Assembly (NCBI RefSeq): GCF_007747995.1
Contig: NZ_CP036276.1
Span: 936,001 to 1,000,000 of the forward strand
DNA from: Symmachiella dynata
GTDB lineage: Bacteria > Planctomycetota > Planctomycetia > Planctomycetales > Planctomycetaceae
Direction of reading: 5' to 3'
Length of the DNA: 64,000 nucleotides
Shown here: positions 33,909 through 43,759 of the stretch, one piece after another
Numbering within the stretch: position 1 is the first letter of the stretch
Layout of the letters: the number at the start of each line of letters is the position of its first letter
Notes under the pieces: generated by a model
Seen by the model: only the letters and a program-made list of their open reading frames with translations
The model's database searches: none
What the model was told of the DNA's origin: nothing
Position numbers and translations under genes: made by a program

Positions 33909-33924
33909 TATTACATCTGTCGTA
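33909..33924 (-). promoter_or_regulatory. Candidate BlaI-type operator 2
   Basis: On the minus strand it reads TACGAC-AGAT-GTAATA, same spacing and pattern as operator 1 but opposite orientation. It lies 14 nt before the BlaI-family start codon, where binding would block transcription or translation initiation. Confidence 0.55.
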
Positions 33925-33937
33925 ATCGAGGGCTGCT

Positions 33938-34348
33938 GTGAAGAAGAAATCCAATTCTACCTCCCCGCGTCTCACTGCTGGGGAAATTGAAATTCTTGAA
34001 ATGCTCTGGGCTGCCGGAGCGGTGACGCTTTCTGCTGCTCACAAAGCCATGAAACGGGCTATTGGGTATACCACCGTGCAAACCCGGCTCAACCGGCTGG
34101 TGGAAAAAGGGTTTGTGGTTCGTAGTGATGACCGGCCCGCCCAGTACTCCGCCGCTGTTTCGCCCAATGATGTCAGTGCGGGGCATTTGGATTTGTTGCT
34201 CAAGCGCGTCAGCGGGGGGAGCGTCGTGCCGTTGGTTACGCATCTTGTCCGCGACCGCCGGCTCTCTTCCGACGAAGTCAGCGAACTCAAAGCATTGATC
34301 GAACAGGCGGAAAAAGATCTGGGGTCTTCCTCGAAAAAAGGACGCTAG
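33938..34348 (+). CDS. BlaI/MecI-family transcriptional repressor
   Basis: The GTG start has GAGGG 7 nt upstream. The 136-residue protein has a winged-helix DNA-binding domain (LTAGEIEILEMLWAAGAVTL, YTTVQTRLNRLVEKGFVVR) and a helical dimerisation/cleavage part, as in BlaI/MecI. It probably represses its own operon through the two dyads just upstream. It is separated by 2 bp from the M56 sensor gene, matching the blaI-blaR1 operon. In planctomycetes such pairs usually do not lie next to beta-lactamases, and none is seen here. Confidence 0.92.
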   Translation: MKKKSNSTSPRLTAGEIEILEMLWAAGAVTLSAAHKAMKRAIGYTTVQTRLNRLVEKGFVVRSDDRPAQYSAAVSPNDVSAGHLDLLLKRVSGGSVVPLVTHLVRDRRLSSDEVSELKALIEQAEKDLGSSSKKGR

Positions 34349-34350
34349 CC

Positions 34351-37300
34351 GTGAACGAAATCGCCTCGCTGTTCTGGCCGCATCTGTTGCGCGGCACGGT
34401 CATCTTGTCCGTCACGTGCATCGTCGTCATTTGCGTGCTACGCCTCTTGCGGGTTTCTTCGCCAACGCTGCATCGCATCGCTTGGTGCGCGGTGTTGCTG
34501 CAAGGCTGTTTGATCTCCAGCTTTACGTTGCCTATCCCCTGGCACGATCCTCTATCCGTCTCGGCGCTGCCGGCGCCGATGACCATACCAGAGATGCCGC
34601 TCAGCGATGTTCCTAACACTGATATTGTCGTAACTACACTTGAGGTTGATGCCCCTGCGGAATTACCCGCTGTCATTCCCGCCGAAGTCAAACCGGAAAT
34701 AAAAACGTCGCCGGTTCCAACGTCCGTCTGGTTCTTATTGGTCTGGATTGCGGGCATGTTGGTTGCCGTTGTTCGTTGGACGGCTGGGTATGCTTGGTTC
34801 TTGCGTAGCCTAAAACCAATCACGACGGACGATGAAACGTGGCAAGCGGAGTGGCGGGAATTACAAACTGCGCAGAACGTGCGTCGACCCCTTCCGCTGA
34901 TTATCACCGCTGCCCAGGGACCCATGCTCTGCCGGTTGCCGCAGGGGTTTGCCGTGATTGTTCCCGAAACGTTATGGCGAAGCTTTGCGGCATCTCAGCG
35001 ACGGGCGGTGCTGCGGCACGAATTGGCGCATTACCTGCGCGGCGATGCGCTGAAGTCATTGGCGATGCGGTTGTTGGCCTTGCCGCACTGGTTCAATCCT
35101 TTGGCATGGTGGACCGTCCGGCGGTTTGATGAAGCGGCCGAATGGGCCTGCGATGATGCCGCCGTTGACAATCTCGGCCAGTCGCCCACGTCGTTTGCCA
35201 AAACGTTGTTGGAGTTGGGGACCGTAGCCGCTCCTCCCTTGAGTCATAGTCCGGCGGCAAGTGGCCATTCGTTGGCGCGTCGCATCCGCCGCATGTTGTC
35301 CGCCTCGCCGACTCAAGACCAACCCTGGAAAAAAACATTGGTCCTACTTGTCGGTGTTTTAGCCGTGCTGCTCAATGTGATCCGCTTAGAATTGGTTGCC
35401 AAGGCCGCGCCGCCGACGAATCCGGCAGGGGAAGTCGCAACGGATTCTGACGATGCGCCCCTTGCCAACGAAGCGGAGAAACCTGCACCCGCCGCAAAGA
35501 AAACGTTGAAGGCAAAACTGCCTAAAGCGGTGCAGGGGGGGATTGATTATCTATTTTCGCAACAGCAACCCGACGGTCATTGGACGAATGGTGACGAGAA
35601 TTCGTGGGTCATTGGAGTCACGAGCCTGTGTACATTTGCGCTGCTCGAAAGCGGCGTGACGGCGGACGAACCATGCGTGAGCGACGCGCTGGATTATTTA
35701 CGCAAGCAAAAACCGACACGAACCTATGAAGTCGCCTTGCAGACGTTGGCATTGTGCGCCGCCGGAGCCAAGCAGGATCTCGCGACCATTCAGCGAAATG
35801 TGGTCATCCTCGAAAGTGGACATATTCAGCGGGGGCCAGGGCAGGGTACATGGAGTTACGGCACGGGCAACCGCTTGAACATGGCAGGGGGTGACAGTTC
35901 CAACAGCGAATTCGCCATCTGGGCCTTGGATGCTGCCGCCAATGCCGGTGTGCAGGTCAAACCCGAGACGTGGAAGTTGGCGTACGATCATTGGAGTAAG
36001 AGTCAATTGGCGGAAGGGGGGTGGGGATATAGGGCTCGCAGTCCAGCAACCGGCAGCATGACCTGCTCGGGAATTGCTTCGCTGGTGATTTGCCACCGCC
36101 GCGTCTTCAAGGACGATCAAGACGACGCACCGGACCTCAAGAAAATGCTGGCTCCCAGCCTGGAATGGATGGCCAAGAATTTTGCCGTCGGGATCAATTC
36201 ACCGCAACTCAACTGGCAATTGTACTATATGATGGTGCTTCGCAACGCGGGTGAATTATCGGGCACCCAGCGGTTCGGCGAACACTCCTGGTACGCCGAA
36301 GGGAGCTTCTATTTGTCCGAGCGTCAGTCCAAGAAAACCGGCGCGTGGAATGGGGCGGGACAGATGGAAGACGAAATCCTGAGCACGGCGATGGCGTTGT
36401 TGTTTTTGAAGGCGGGGCCGCCAAAGGTTGCAGCGGAGACGTCGGCGGTTGAACCGGCGGAGGGTGATTCTCTGGTGGCGAGAAAGGCGGCCGTTGACGA
36501 ATTGAATAAACTGGGCCTTCGCCACCCATTGGAAGTCGGTGATGGCAAACGGCCTTACTTCGAGGTTGAGTTGAGCGGAAGTGAAGTTACCGATGCCGAT
36601 CTCAAACATCTCAAAGATTTAGGCGGGCTATTGGTATTAAAGTTCGAGAAAACGCAAATCACCGACGCGGGTTTAAAGCACGTCATGCCGTTGTCGGGGT
36701 TGAGGTTACTATGGGTGCAAAACTCGAAAATTACAGTCGCCGGGCTTCGCGAACTTTGGCGTGTGATGCCCAGACTTCAAGTCGTAGAAATCAATACGAT
36801 AGCCGAGGGCGATCCGGGAACGGCGAAAAAACTGCTCCGGGAGACTGGCGACGCGCTGATCGCCGCCGCGGCTGCGAGAGAGGCGAGCAAGCCGCGTACA
36901 CCCGTTGAAAAAGAGATTTACGCTGCTCTTAAGGCTCGTGACGATACCGTCAAGTCTTTTCGGTTTGTATGGACAGAGCGGCACACTGACCACAAGGGCT
37001 CACAACATAGCATCGCAGACCGCGCTCGGGTTGCGCTCGGCCAAGATACCAGTTATACCTGGACCACCGAAATGGCCGTTGACGGGAAGAAGATGCTTTA
37101 TTCATTTTCCGGAAAACAACCGACCTATGACGCTAGCGGTGAGGCGGAATTCATTGAAAGACGTTATCTGAGCGGATTCAATGGTCGGGAAATGCGGTCT
37201 GCTTCCCTGTATCCCGGATCGTCTAAGATAACACAGGGTTTTTTACGCCCGGCGAACAGGAGCGACGACGTCGCGCTAGCCAGCACCAACATTTTGCGAT

Positions 37301-37725
37301 GGCTCTATTGCACGTTTGATCCCACGATGACGAATACCAACTGGCAGAGTCTTGAAGTCGTAAAAGAGCCTGCCGAAGTTCGGGGGCACCGTTGTTGGGA
37401 ATTGCGTCGACGATATGAGGGAATAAATCCTGGTGCCCCCAAAGTGCCGTCGGCGTCCTGGTGGGTGGATCCCAACCGGGAATACGTGATCGTACGTTAC
37501 GCCTACTCAAGCAGCGCCGGCACGGTTCAGTCACAATTCGATATTGATTATCAACAGGATGACAAGCACGGCTGGGTTCCGTCGCTTTGGCGGTTTCGCC
37601 GATTCGATCACAATGGCAAAGTCCGTACGACAACAATTTCACGCGTCACAGAATACGAAATCAATCCCCAACTCGACGACGACATCTTCACCCTTCAATT
37701 CCCACCCGGCACGCATATGAACTGA
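34351..37725 (+). CDS. BlaR1-like M56 metallopeptidase fused to prenyltransferase/squalene-cyclase-like, LRR and LolA-like domains
   Basis: The 1,124-residue protein (GTG start 2 bp after blaI) has an N-terminal M56 module with membrane segments near 12-32, 46-62, 128-148 and 330-348 and the zinc motif HELAH at 223-227, with EWACDDAA downstream. After a Pro/Ala/Lys linker comes an alpha/alpha-toroid domain (about 390-690) with repeats such as GGIDYLFSQQQPDGHW and GGWGYRARSPATGSMTCSGI, typical of squalene-cyclase/prenyltransferase folds; then planctomycete-type leucine-rich repeats (about 735-815, TDADLKHLKDLGGLLVL) and a beta-rich C-terminal domain (about 850-1124) that resembles LolA-like lipoprotein-binding folds. 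BlaR1 senses beta-lactams with a penicillin-binding domain; here that is replaced, so the signal is different. Proposed: a membrane sensor that triggers BlaI cleavage. Confidence 0.85.
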   Translation: MNEIASLFWPHLLRGTVILSVTCIVVICVLRLLRVSSPTLHRIAWCAVLLQGCLISSFTLPIPWHDPLSVSALPAPMTIPEMPLSDVPNTDIVVTTLEVDAPAELPAVIPAEVKPEIKTSPVPTSVWFLLVWIAGMLVAVVRWTAGYAWFLRSLKPITTDDETWQAEWRELQTAQNVRRPLPLIITAAQGPMLCRLPQGFAVIVPETLWRSFAASQRRAVLRHELAHYLRGDALKSLAMRLLALPHWFNPLAWWTVRRFDEAAEWACDDAAVDNLGQSPTSFAKTLLELGTVAAPPLSHSPAASGHSLARRIRRMLSASPTQDQPWKKTLVLLVGVLAVLLNVIRLELVAKAAPPTNPAGEVATDSDDAPLANEAEKPAPAAKKTLKAKLPKAVQGGIDYLFSQQQPDGHWTNGDENSWVIGVTSLCTFALLESGVTADEPCVSDALDYLRKQKPTRTYEVALQTLALCAAGAKQDLATIQRNVVILESGHIQRGPGQGTWSYGTGNRLNMAGGDSSNSEFAIWALDAAANAGVQVKPETWKLAYDHWSKSQLAEGGWGYRARSPATGSMTCSGIASLVICHRRVFKDDQDDAPDLKKMLAPSLEWMAKNFAVGINSPQLNWQLYYMMVLRNAGELSGTQRFGEHSWYAEGSFYLSERQSKKTGAWNGAGQMEDEILSTAMALLFLKAGPPKVAAETSAVEPAEGDSLVARKAAVDELNKLGLRHPLEVGDGKRPYFEVELSGSEVTDADLKHLKDLGGLLVLKFEKTQITDAGLKHVMPLSGLRLLWVQNSKITVAGLRELWRVMPRLQVVEINTIAEGDPGTAKKLLRETGDALIAAAAAREASKPRTPVEKEIYAALKARDDTVKSFRFVWTERHTDHKGSQHSIADRARVALGQDTSYTWTTEMAVDGKKMLYSFSGKQPTYDASGEAEFIERRYLSGFNGREMRSASLYPGSSKITQGFLRPANRSDDVALASTNILRWLYCTFDPTMTNTNWQSLEVVKEPAEVRGHRCWELRRRYEGINPGAPKVPSASWWVDPNREYVIVRYAYSSSAGTVQSQFDIDYQQDDKHGWVPSLWRFRRFDHNGKVRTTTISRVTEYEINPQLDDDIFTLQFPPGTHMN

Positions 37726-37851
37726 CATTCGCCACCAAACCCCTCTTGCTCCATTTGAGATAATCCCGTATCGTCCCCGCTTCGCAGTGGGGGCGCGACC
37801 GCGTTCCCCGTGCTGCGTGGCACCATGGATGGTTGTTTCTTGGGATAATCA

Positions 37852-39030
37852 ATGCATATTTTCTTTTCCGTCGGCGAACCCAGCGGCGATGCTCATGCGG
37901 CGAAGCTGATTGAGGAGATTCGTCGTCGCGATCCGCAGTCGCGGTTTTCTGGTTACGGCGGACCGCAGATGGCTGATGCGGGGTGTGAGTTGCAATTTGA
38001 ACTCACCACGATGGCCGTGATGGGGATCGTGGCGGTGTTGCCGCTGTTGCTGAAATTCTATCGGCTGGTCAAACAGGCCGAAGTGTTGCTCAAGGAGCAG
38101 CGGCCCGATTTGGTGGTGTTGGTCGACTTTCCCGGTTTCAATTGGTGGATCGCTCGCAAGGCGAAACGTTTGGGGATTCCGGTCGCCTTCTACATGCCGC
38201 CGCAATTGTGGGCCTGGGCTTCGTGGCGGATTCACCGCGTCCGCAAATTCGTAGACTATGTGCTCTCGCCGTTGGAATTCGAAACGCGTTGGTATTGCGA
38301 TCAGGGAGTCGATGCGGAGTGCGTGGGGCATCCCTTTTTTGATGAAGTGGCCCAGCACAAATTGAACGCCGATTTCATGCACGAACAAACTGAGCGGGGC
38401 GGGACCGTGATTGGAGTGCTGCCCGGCTCGCGCAATCAAGAGGTGCAACGCAACTGGCCAATTCAATTGGCGACCATCCGCCGAGTGCACCAGCGTTGCC
38501 CCACGACGCGGTTTCTGGTTGCTTGTTATAGTCAACAGCACGTGGAGTGGTGCCGCGAATTGTTGACCGATGAGTCAGAGGATTTGCCGATCGAATTGTG
38601 CGTGCAGCGTACGCCGGAAGTGATTGAGGCCGCCGATGCGTGTTTGATGGTCTCCGGGTCGGTCTCGCTGGAAGTTCTGGCGCGGCAGACGCCGGCGGTC
38701 GTGATCTACGTGATGTCGAAAACGCTGCATCGGTTGGGCAGTCCGTTCATTCGTTGCGCTTATATCACCTTGGCGAATCTGATTGCCGGGCGTGAAGTGA
38801 TGCCGGAATTTGTGGTTTTAGGGGACCCGCAAGCGGATATTGAGCGGATGGCGGGGATTTTGGAGCAATGGGTCCATAACCCCGACAGCCGATTGCAGCG
38901 CAAGGAAGAATTGGCGACGATTGCGGCCGCTGCCGCACAGCCAGGGGCCACTGCCCGTGCTACCGATGCGATTTTCCGGCGTTTTTCGGCGATTGAGAAC
39001 TCAAAGTCAGCCGAGCGCCGCGCTGCTTGA
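37852..39030 (+). CDS. lpxB: Lipid-A-disaccharide synthase
   Basis: The 392-residue GT19 enzyme begins MHIFFSVGEPSGDAHAAKLI and keeps the family segments MGIVAVLPLLLKF, VLVDFPGFNWW, YMPPQLWAW, GHPFFDE, LLPGSR-type VLPGSRNQEV, and MVSGSVSLEVLARQTPAVV. It joins two acylated glucosamines in lipid A synthesis at the inner face of the membrane. This supports an LPS-bearing envelope. It is a single gene here; the usual lpxA/lpxD/fabZ neighbours are absent. Confidence 0.94.
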   Translation: MHIFFSVGEPSGDAHAAKLIEEIRRRDPQSRFSGYGGPQMADAGCELQFELTTMAVMGIVAVLPLLLKFYRLVKQAEVLLKEQRPDLVVLVDFPGFNWWIARKAKRLGIPVAFYMPPQLWAWASWRIHRVRKFVDYVLSPLEFETRWYCDQGVDAECVGHPFFDEVAQHKLNADFMHEQTERGGTVIGVLPGSRNQEVQRNWPIQLATIRRVHQRCPTTRFLVACYSQQHVEWCRELLTDESEDLPIELCVQRTPEVIEAADACLMVSGSVSLEVLARQTPAVVIYVMSKTLHRLGSPFIRCAYITLANLIAGREVMPEFVVLGDPQADIERMAGILEQWVHNPDSRLQRKEELATIAAAAAQPGATARATDAIFRRFSAIENSKSAERRAA

Positions 39031-39314
39031 GGCATTTGTCGACCCCTGCGAGGCAGTCCGCTGGTCTGGCGTCCTGGTGAATTTCGGTTCGATTGCTGTC
39101 CATAGGTTGAAATTCCGGGCACAGGGCATCACTATACGGGCACCGGTATCGCGCTGCGCGCGTCGGAGCCGCGTGGGCGTCGCAATCCGTCGTGCGGAGA
39201 CCACCCTCGATTGTCAGGTTTCGTACGGAAATCGCAGTCGGTAAATGACTAAACAGAGAGTGGTGACGCCACTAGGGCCAATTCCATCGGCATTGAGAAT
39301 TTTTGAGTTCATTC

Positions 39315-40364
39315 ATGGTTGAAGATACTGTTCGCGTTGCCATTGTTGGAGCGGGTGCGAATACCAGATTACGCCACATTCCCGGCTTTCGCGAAATCGA
39401 CGGCGTCGAAATCGTAGGTGTCGTCAACCAGACTCAAGAATCGACGGCTCGCGCCGCCCAGGAATTGTCGATTCCCAAGCAATACCCCGACTGGCAAGCC
39501 TTGGTTTCCGACGATGACGTTGACGCTGTCATGATCGGCACTTGGCCGAATCTCCACTGCGAAATCACTTGTGCCGCTTTGGAAGCAGGCAAACATGTCC
39601 TCACCGAAGCCCGCATGGCTCGCAACGCTTCCGAAGCTCACGCGATGCTCAAGGCGGCTCAGGCGCATCCCGACTTGGTTGCCCAAATCGTGCCTAGCCC
39701 GTTTGGCTTGGAGCACGAAAGCCGTATGCGGCAATTGATCGAGGATGGCTTTATCGGCGATCTGCGCGAGATGGTCGTGGTCGGCGCTGCGGACGCATTT
39801 TGGGATTACACCAAGCCGCTGCATTGGCGGCAAGACGCTGAGATCAGCGGATACAATACCCTGACCCTCGGGATCATGCACGAAACGGCCATGCGTTGGA
39901 CGTCGCCAACAACGCGGGTCTTCGCGCAGGCGACGACGTTTGAACCGAAACGCCCTTCGAAGGTTGGGACGGATATTCTCGACGTCACCGTCCCAGACAG
40001 TCTGCAGGTGCTCACAGAACTCTCCGACGGCGCGCGCGGCTTGTACCACTTTAGCGGGATTGACCTATTCGGGCCGGGACACCAAATCCACCTCTACGGC
40101 ACCCGCGGCACGATCAAAGCCAAATTCAACGACGGCGAACAGATCTTCGTCGGTCACGCCGGTGACGACGATATGACATTGCTGCGTGTTCCTAAGGAAC
40201 AGCTCGGCGGATGGCGGGTCGAAGCGGAATTCATTGGCGCCATTCGCGGCACCGAACCGGTGCGGCTGACTGATTTTGAATCCGGCGTACGGTATATGGA
40301 GTTCACCGAAGCCGTGCATCGCAGCATTCAAACCAACGCACCGGTCAACTTGCCGTTAGCATAA
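39315..40364 (+). CDS. Gfo/Idh/MocA-family oxidoreductase
   Basis: From the ATG at 39315 the 349-residue product has an N-terminal NAD(P)-binding Rossmann fold (VRVAIVGAGANTRLRHIPGF, then VDAVMIGTWPNLHCE, EAGKHVLTEARMA) and the typical C-terminal alpha/beta domain. The EKP motif common in the family is changed to EARMA, which is seen in some divergent members. It probably oxidises or reduces a sugar or inositol-type substrate. An in-frame TTG at 39303 is less likely. The 284-bp gap after lpxB holds no gene. Confidence 0.87.
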   Translation: MVEDTVRVAIVGAGANTRLRHIPGFREIDGVEIVGVVNQTQESTARAAQELSIPKQYPDWQALVSDDDVDAVMIGTWPNLHCEITCAALEAGKHVLTEARMARNASEAHAMLKAAQAHPDLVAQIVPSPFGLEHESRMRQLIEDGFIGDLREMVVVGAADAFWDYTKPLHWRQDAEISGYNTLTLGIMHETAMRWTSPTTRVFAQATTFEPKRPSKVGTDILDVTVPDSLQVLTELSDGARGLYHFSGIDLFGPGHQIHLYGTRGTIKAKFNDGEQIFVGHAGDDDMTLLRVPKEQLGGWRVEAEFIGAIRGTEPVRLTDFESGVRYMEFTEAVHRSIQTNAPVNLPLA

Positions 40365-40365
40365 G

Positions 40366-41862
40366 CTATCGGTTGGGCAGTTTGGTCCAGACGCCGATCG
40401 GAGGCGGGGAGATGTCGGTTCGTCGATCGGAGCGAACTTGCACGGGCTTGATCCACTGCGTACGTTGAATCTGTTGCGGATTCGGTTGAGGCATGACCGT
40501 GTTGCGTTCTCTCGCGATTTCGTTGAGCCAATGGCGTGCGGATGACATGCGCGGGTCGAGTTGCAGTGCGTAATGTAACTGTGCTTCGCCTTGCTTCCAA
40601 TAACCCGCTTTGCACAACATGACTCCCACATTGAAATAAGCGGCCGCCTCGCCCACCGTCTCGGCGAACATAGGCAGAGCGGCACGCATGTTGCCAGTTT
40701 CCGCTAGCGCCACAGCCATGTAATAACGCGTGATATCCACCCCGGAATTGCTCTGCACAGCACCGCGTTGCATGAGCCCGGGAAAACGCCGCGCCGGCAA
40801 TGGCATATGCGGTGTAGCCATCGAGACAGCTTGGCGAATTTGCCGGCCGTTGGTGTTCATCTGTCGCCGCGCTTCGCCGGATTCCAGGCCTGGCTCAAGA
40901 GCGTTCGGCTGCTCGTCGGCATTGTCGGTCGCGTCCTCGGTGGTGTCTTCGGTGGCCTCCTCGGTGGCATCGACCGGGTCAGCGACAATGCGGCAGTTCG
41001 GCAGTGCGACTTGCAGTTCGGCGATTCCTACCGGTGTGACGCGGGTTCCGACTAGACTCAGTCCTTTGAGTTTGTCAAAGCCCCGCAGATGTTGCAGTCC
41101 GGCGTCGGTGATCTGCGTGTGTCCTAACAACAGATACTTGAGATCTTTCATATTCCGCAAGTGGGCCAATCCGGCATCCGTGACTTCGGTTTTATTCAGA
41201 CCCAAGGATTGCAGACCGTTCAACTCGGCAATTTGAGCCAGTCCGGCATCTCCGACGGCTGTTTCGTTCATCCACAACAGTTGCAGCCGATTCAAGTTTT
41301 TGAGGTTCTGTAATCCTGCATCCGTCAGGCTCGTTCCATTGAGCGACAGACGCGTCAAATTCGACATCCAATGCGGGTGAGCGAATGCCGCGTCCGTGAT
41401 CGTTGTTTCGCTCAGGTCAAGTTGCGTTAAATTCTCCAAGCCGGCGCCGTTTCGCAGGTCATCGTCTCCGACGATTGTTCCCGACAAATCCAACACGCTG
41501 ATATCCTGTGTTGAGTCCAGTTCCACCGTTCCGCCCAGGGATTCAAACCGCGTCGCCAATTCCTGGGAGGTCACCGCCGGTTCCGCTTGGGTTTGCGGAT
41601 CCATTGGTGCAGCCGTGGGTGGATCCACGGGAGGGGCAGCGTACGGTTCGTCCAGTTGTACCGGACCTGTGGAGAGTTGCTGATCGGCTTCCGCAATGGC
41701 GGCCGGCGCTTGTTGCTCAGCGGCGGGTGCACAGACTTGGCAGCATCCGGCTGTTTCCTTTTCCGCGTGTTGACAACCGCAGACACCGGCGAACCCCGCC
41801 AGCCCGATCGTCGCGACGACAGTCACCAGTTTTTTGGAGGGCAAGGAGAATTTGTTGAACAT
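40366..41862 (-). CDS. Secreted or lipoprotein with planctomycete-type leucine-rich repeats
   Basis: From the ATG at 41862 the product is 498 residues. Its N-terminus has a hydrophobic signal (LVTVVATIGLAGFAGVCGC) with nearby cysteines that may serve as a lipobox. A low-complexity Pro/Ala/Glu region follows, then about six LRR units (TDAGLQNLKNLNRLQLLWMN type, about 165-305), a Glu/Thr/Asp linker (EEATEDTTEDATD), and a TPR-like C-terminal part (AVALAETGNMRAALPMFAE, then AGYWKQGEAQLHYALQLDP). A cell-surface protein-binding role is likely. It is convergent with the oxidoreductase gene with 1 bp between stops. Confidence 0.8.
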   Translation of the reverse strand: MFNKFSLPSKKLVTVVATIGLAGFAGVCGCQHAEKETAGCCQVCAPAAEQQAPAAIAEADQQLSTGPVQLDEPYAAPPVDPPTAAPMDPQTQAEPAVTSQELATRFESLGGTVELDSTQDISVLDLSGTIVGDDDLRNGAGLENLTQLDLSETTITDAAFAHPHWMSNLTRLSLNGTSLTDAGLQNLKNLNRLQLLWMNETAVGDAGLAQIAELNGLQSLGLNKTEVTDAGLAHLRNMKDLKYLLLGHTQITDAGLQHLRGFDKLKGLSLVGTRVTPVGIAELQVALPNCRIVADPVDATEEATEDTTEDATDNADEQPNALEPGLESGEARRQMNTNGRQIRQAVSMATPHMPLPARRFPGLMQRGAVQSNSGVDITRYYMAVALAETGNMRAALPMFAETVGEAAAYFNVGVMLCKAGYWKQGEAQLHYALQLDPRMSSARHWLNEIARERNTVMPQPNPQQIQRTQWIKPVQVRSDRRTDISPPPIGVWTKLPNR

Positions 41863-42321
41863 AATAGTCGGACCCGCGTTGAAACATGGAAAGACCGTAA
41901 CAGAAAGATCGCACTGAGCATGGCTCAGGGGGCGGTAATCATTTTCGGTGCAACCGGTTTCACCGGTCCATTTCAAAACAACCAATCGCGCGATCCCGAA
42001 TAACCCGGCGACGATTGGCGCAATCGATCCGGCTATGTGGCCTCGTGGCGTTGTAACAAGTGTGCGGCACACGACGATCTTGCCAAACATGAGTCCCTTT
42101 CGCAGGCAGAGCATTCGCTACAACCGGACCGTCGCGATAGGGCAAATCGAGGGGCATTTTCAGTCCCGCAGGAAAGCCAATCAGCGGGGTCCTGCTTACA
42201 GTCGCCGCGGCGCGTCATTGACACTGCCGACCGAAAACGGCAAGCTGATGCATGAAATCCAATAGTACTCCCATGGCCAAACTTGGCAGAGAATCATTGA
42301 ATCGTGCGGAAGGCATCCTTC
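41863..42321. other. 459-bp intergenic region between divergent genes
   Basis: This region separates the LRR gene (minus) from the sulfatase (plus). Short frames in it lack homology and ribosome binding sites. A TTGACA occurs near 42219 without a convincing -10. I see no repeat or RNA here. Confidence 0.5.
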
Positions 42322-43749
42322 ATGAAATTGACGACAGCCATCATTGCGGCGCTGCTGGCCACTTATACCTGCTCGGACTGTGCCCAGGCGGCGGATAAAC
42401 CGAATATTTTGTTCATCTACACCGACGACCAAGCTCCTTGGGCGCTGGGGCTTTCGGGACATCCGGATGCGGTAACGCCCCACTTGGACGAGCTGTTTCG
42501 CAGTGGTGCGTATTTGGTCAATGCATTCACAACGACCCCGGTTTGCAGTCCGTCGCGCGCGGGATTGATGACCGGTCGTTATGGCAGTGAACTGGGCATC
42601 ACCGATTGGATCAATCCTCGACACGAGTATGGAGTTGGTCTGCCGCCCAGTTCTCTCTGTTGGACGGAAGTCCTGCAGCAACACGGATACACCAACGGCC
42701 TGATCGGCAAATGGCATTTGGGTGTCCCGGACCGTTTTCATCCGACGCGTGCCGGCTTTGATTACTTCATGGGGTTTCGATCCGGGGGGACAAAAGTCAA
42801 AGGCGCTGTTTTGGAAACTGAGGGACAGCAACAAACCTTTCCCGGTTTCACCACCGACGTGCTGACCGACTATGCCATTGAATTCATCAAGGATCATCAA
42901 GAAAAACCGTTTGTCTGTTGCGTCCACTACCGCGCGCCGCACGCCCCATGGTTGCCGCAACCGGAGTCGGATTTAGAACCGTTCAAAGACCTCGATCCCA
43001 CGCTTCCGCATCCGGATTATCCCAAGTTGGACGTCAAAAAAGTGAAGCAAAAAACGCGGGAATACTTGGGGAGCGTCCATGGCGTGGATCGCAATGTCGG
43101 CCGGTTGATGCAAACGTTGGACGACCTGAAATTAGCTGACAACACAATTGTGGTATTCACCAGCGATCACGGCTACAACATGGGCCACAACGGTATTTGG
43201 CACAAAGGCAACGGCCACTGGATTTTGACCGAGTTTCCCGCAGGGACGGAGAATGTCCCCCGACGACAACGACCGAACATGTACGACAATTCAATCCGAG
43301 TGCCAACCGCCATCCGCTGGCCCGGTGTGATCAAACCGGGCACGATCGTGGAAGAGACCTTCTCCAACTTGGACTGGTATCCCACACTTTTGGGGATGGC
43401 CGGAGTCCCCTTGCCGGCGGACACCATCCTCCGTGGTCGAAGTATTGTTCCGGTGCTGGAGGGCAAATCGACCGACTGGGACAACGACTTTTATGCCGAA
43501 TACAGCACCAAGCACCAGTCGCACACGCACATGCGGATGTATCGCACCCCGCGTTGGAAGCTGGTCCGCGATTTTCTCAATCCCGAGCGCGACGAGTTGT
43601 ACGACCTAGAGGCTGATCCAACAGAAACCACGAATCTGATCCACAAAGACACGCCGGAAACCAACGCGGCGATTGAAAAGCTGCATGCGAAAATCATTGA
43701 GCAGATGCAGGAAATCAACGATCCCGTATTGGCGCTCGTCCAAGAATGA
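42322..43749 (+). CDS. Secreted type I sulfatase
   Basis: From the ATG at 42322 (GGAAGG upstream) the 475-residue product has a signal peptide (LTTAIIAALLATYTCSDCAQA), metal ligands in NILFIYTDDQAP, and the formylglycine signature CSPSR with Cys75, to be oxidised by a sulfatase-modifying enzyme. Later segments TSDHGYNMGHNGIWHKG and LYDLEADPTETTNLI are typical. It should cleave sulfate from polysaccharides or small esters outside the cytoplasm. Planctomycetes carry many such genes for marine glycan use. No partner glycosidase is adjacent. Confidence 0.93.
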   Translation: MKLTTAIIAALLATYTCSDCAQAADKPNILFIYTDDQAPWALGLSGHPDAVTPHLDELFRSGAYLVNAFTTTPVCSPSRAGLMTGRYGSELGITDWINPRHEYGVGLPPSSLCWTEVLQQHGYTNGLIGKWHLGVPDRFHPTRAGFDYFMGFRSGGTKVKGAVLETEGQQQTFPGFTTDVLTDYAIEFIKDHQEKPFVCCVHYRAPHAPWLPQPESDLEPFKDLDPTLPHPDYPKLDVKKVKQKTREYLGSVHGVDRNVGRLMQTLDDLKLADNTIVVFTSDHGYNMGHNGIWHKGNGHWILTEFPAGTENVPRRQRPNMYDNSIRVPTAIRWPGVIKPGTIVEETFSNLDWYPTLLGMAGVPLPADTILRGRSIVPVLEGKSTDWDNDFYAEYSTKHQSHTHMRMYRTPRWKLVRDFLNPERDELYDLEADPTETTNLIHKDTPETNAAIEKLHAKIIEQMQEINDPVLALVQE

Positions 43750-43759
43750 CCAATGGCCG

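Noticed and set aside
33742-33975. Upstream extension of the 32878 gene to an ATG at 33975
   Set aside because: It would overlap the divergent BlaI gene and both candidate operators.
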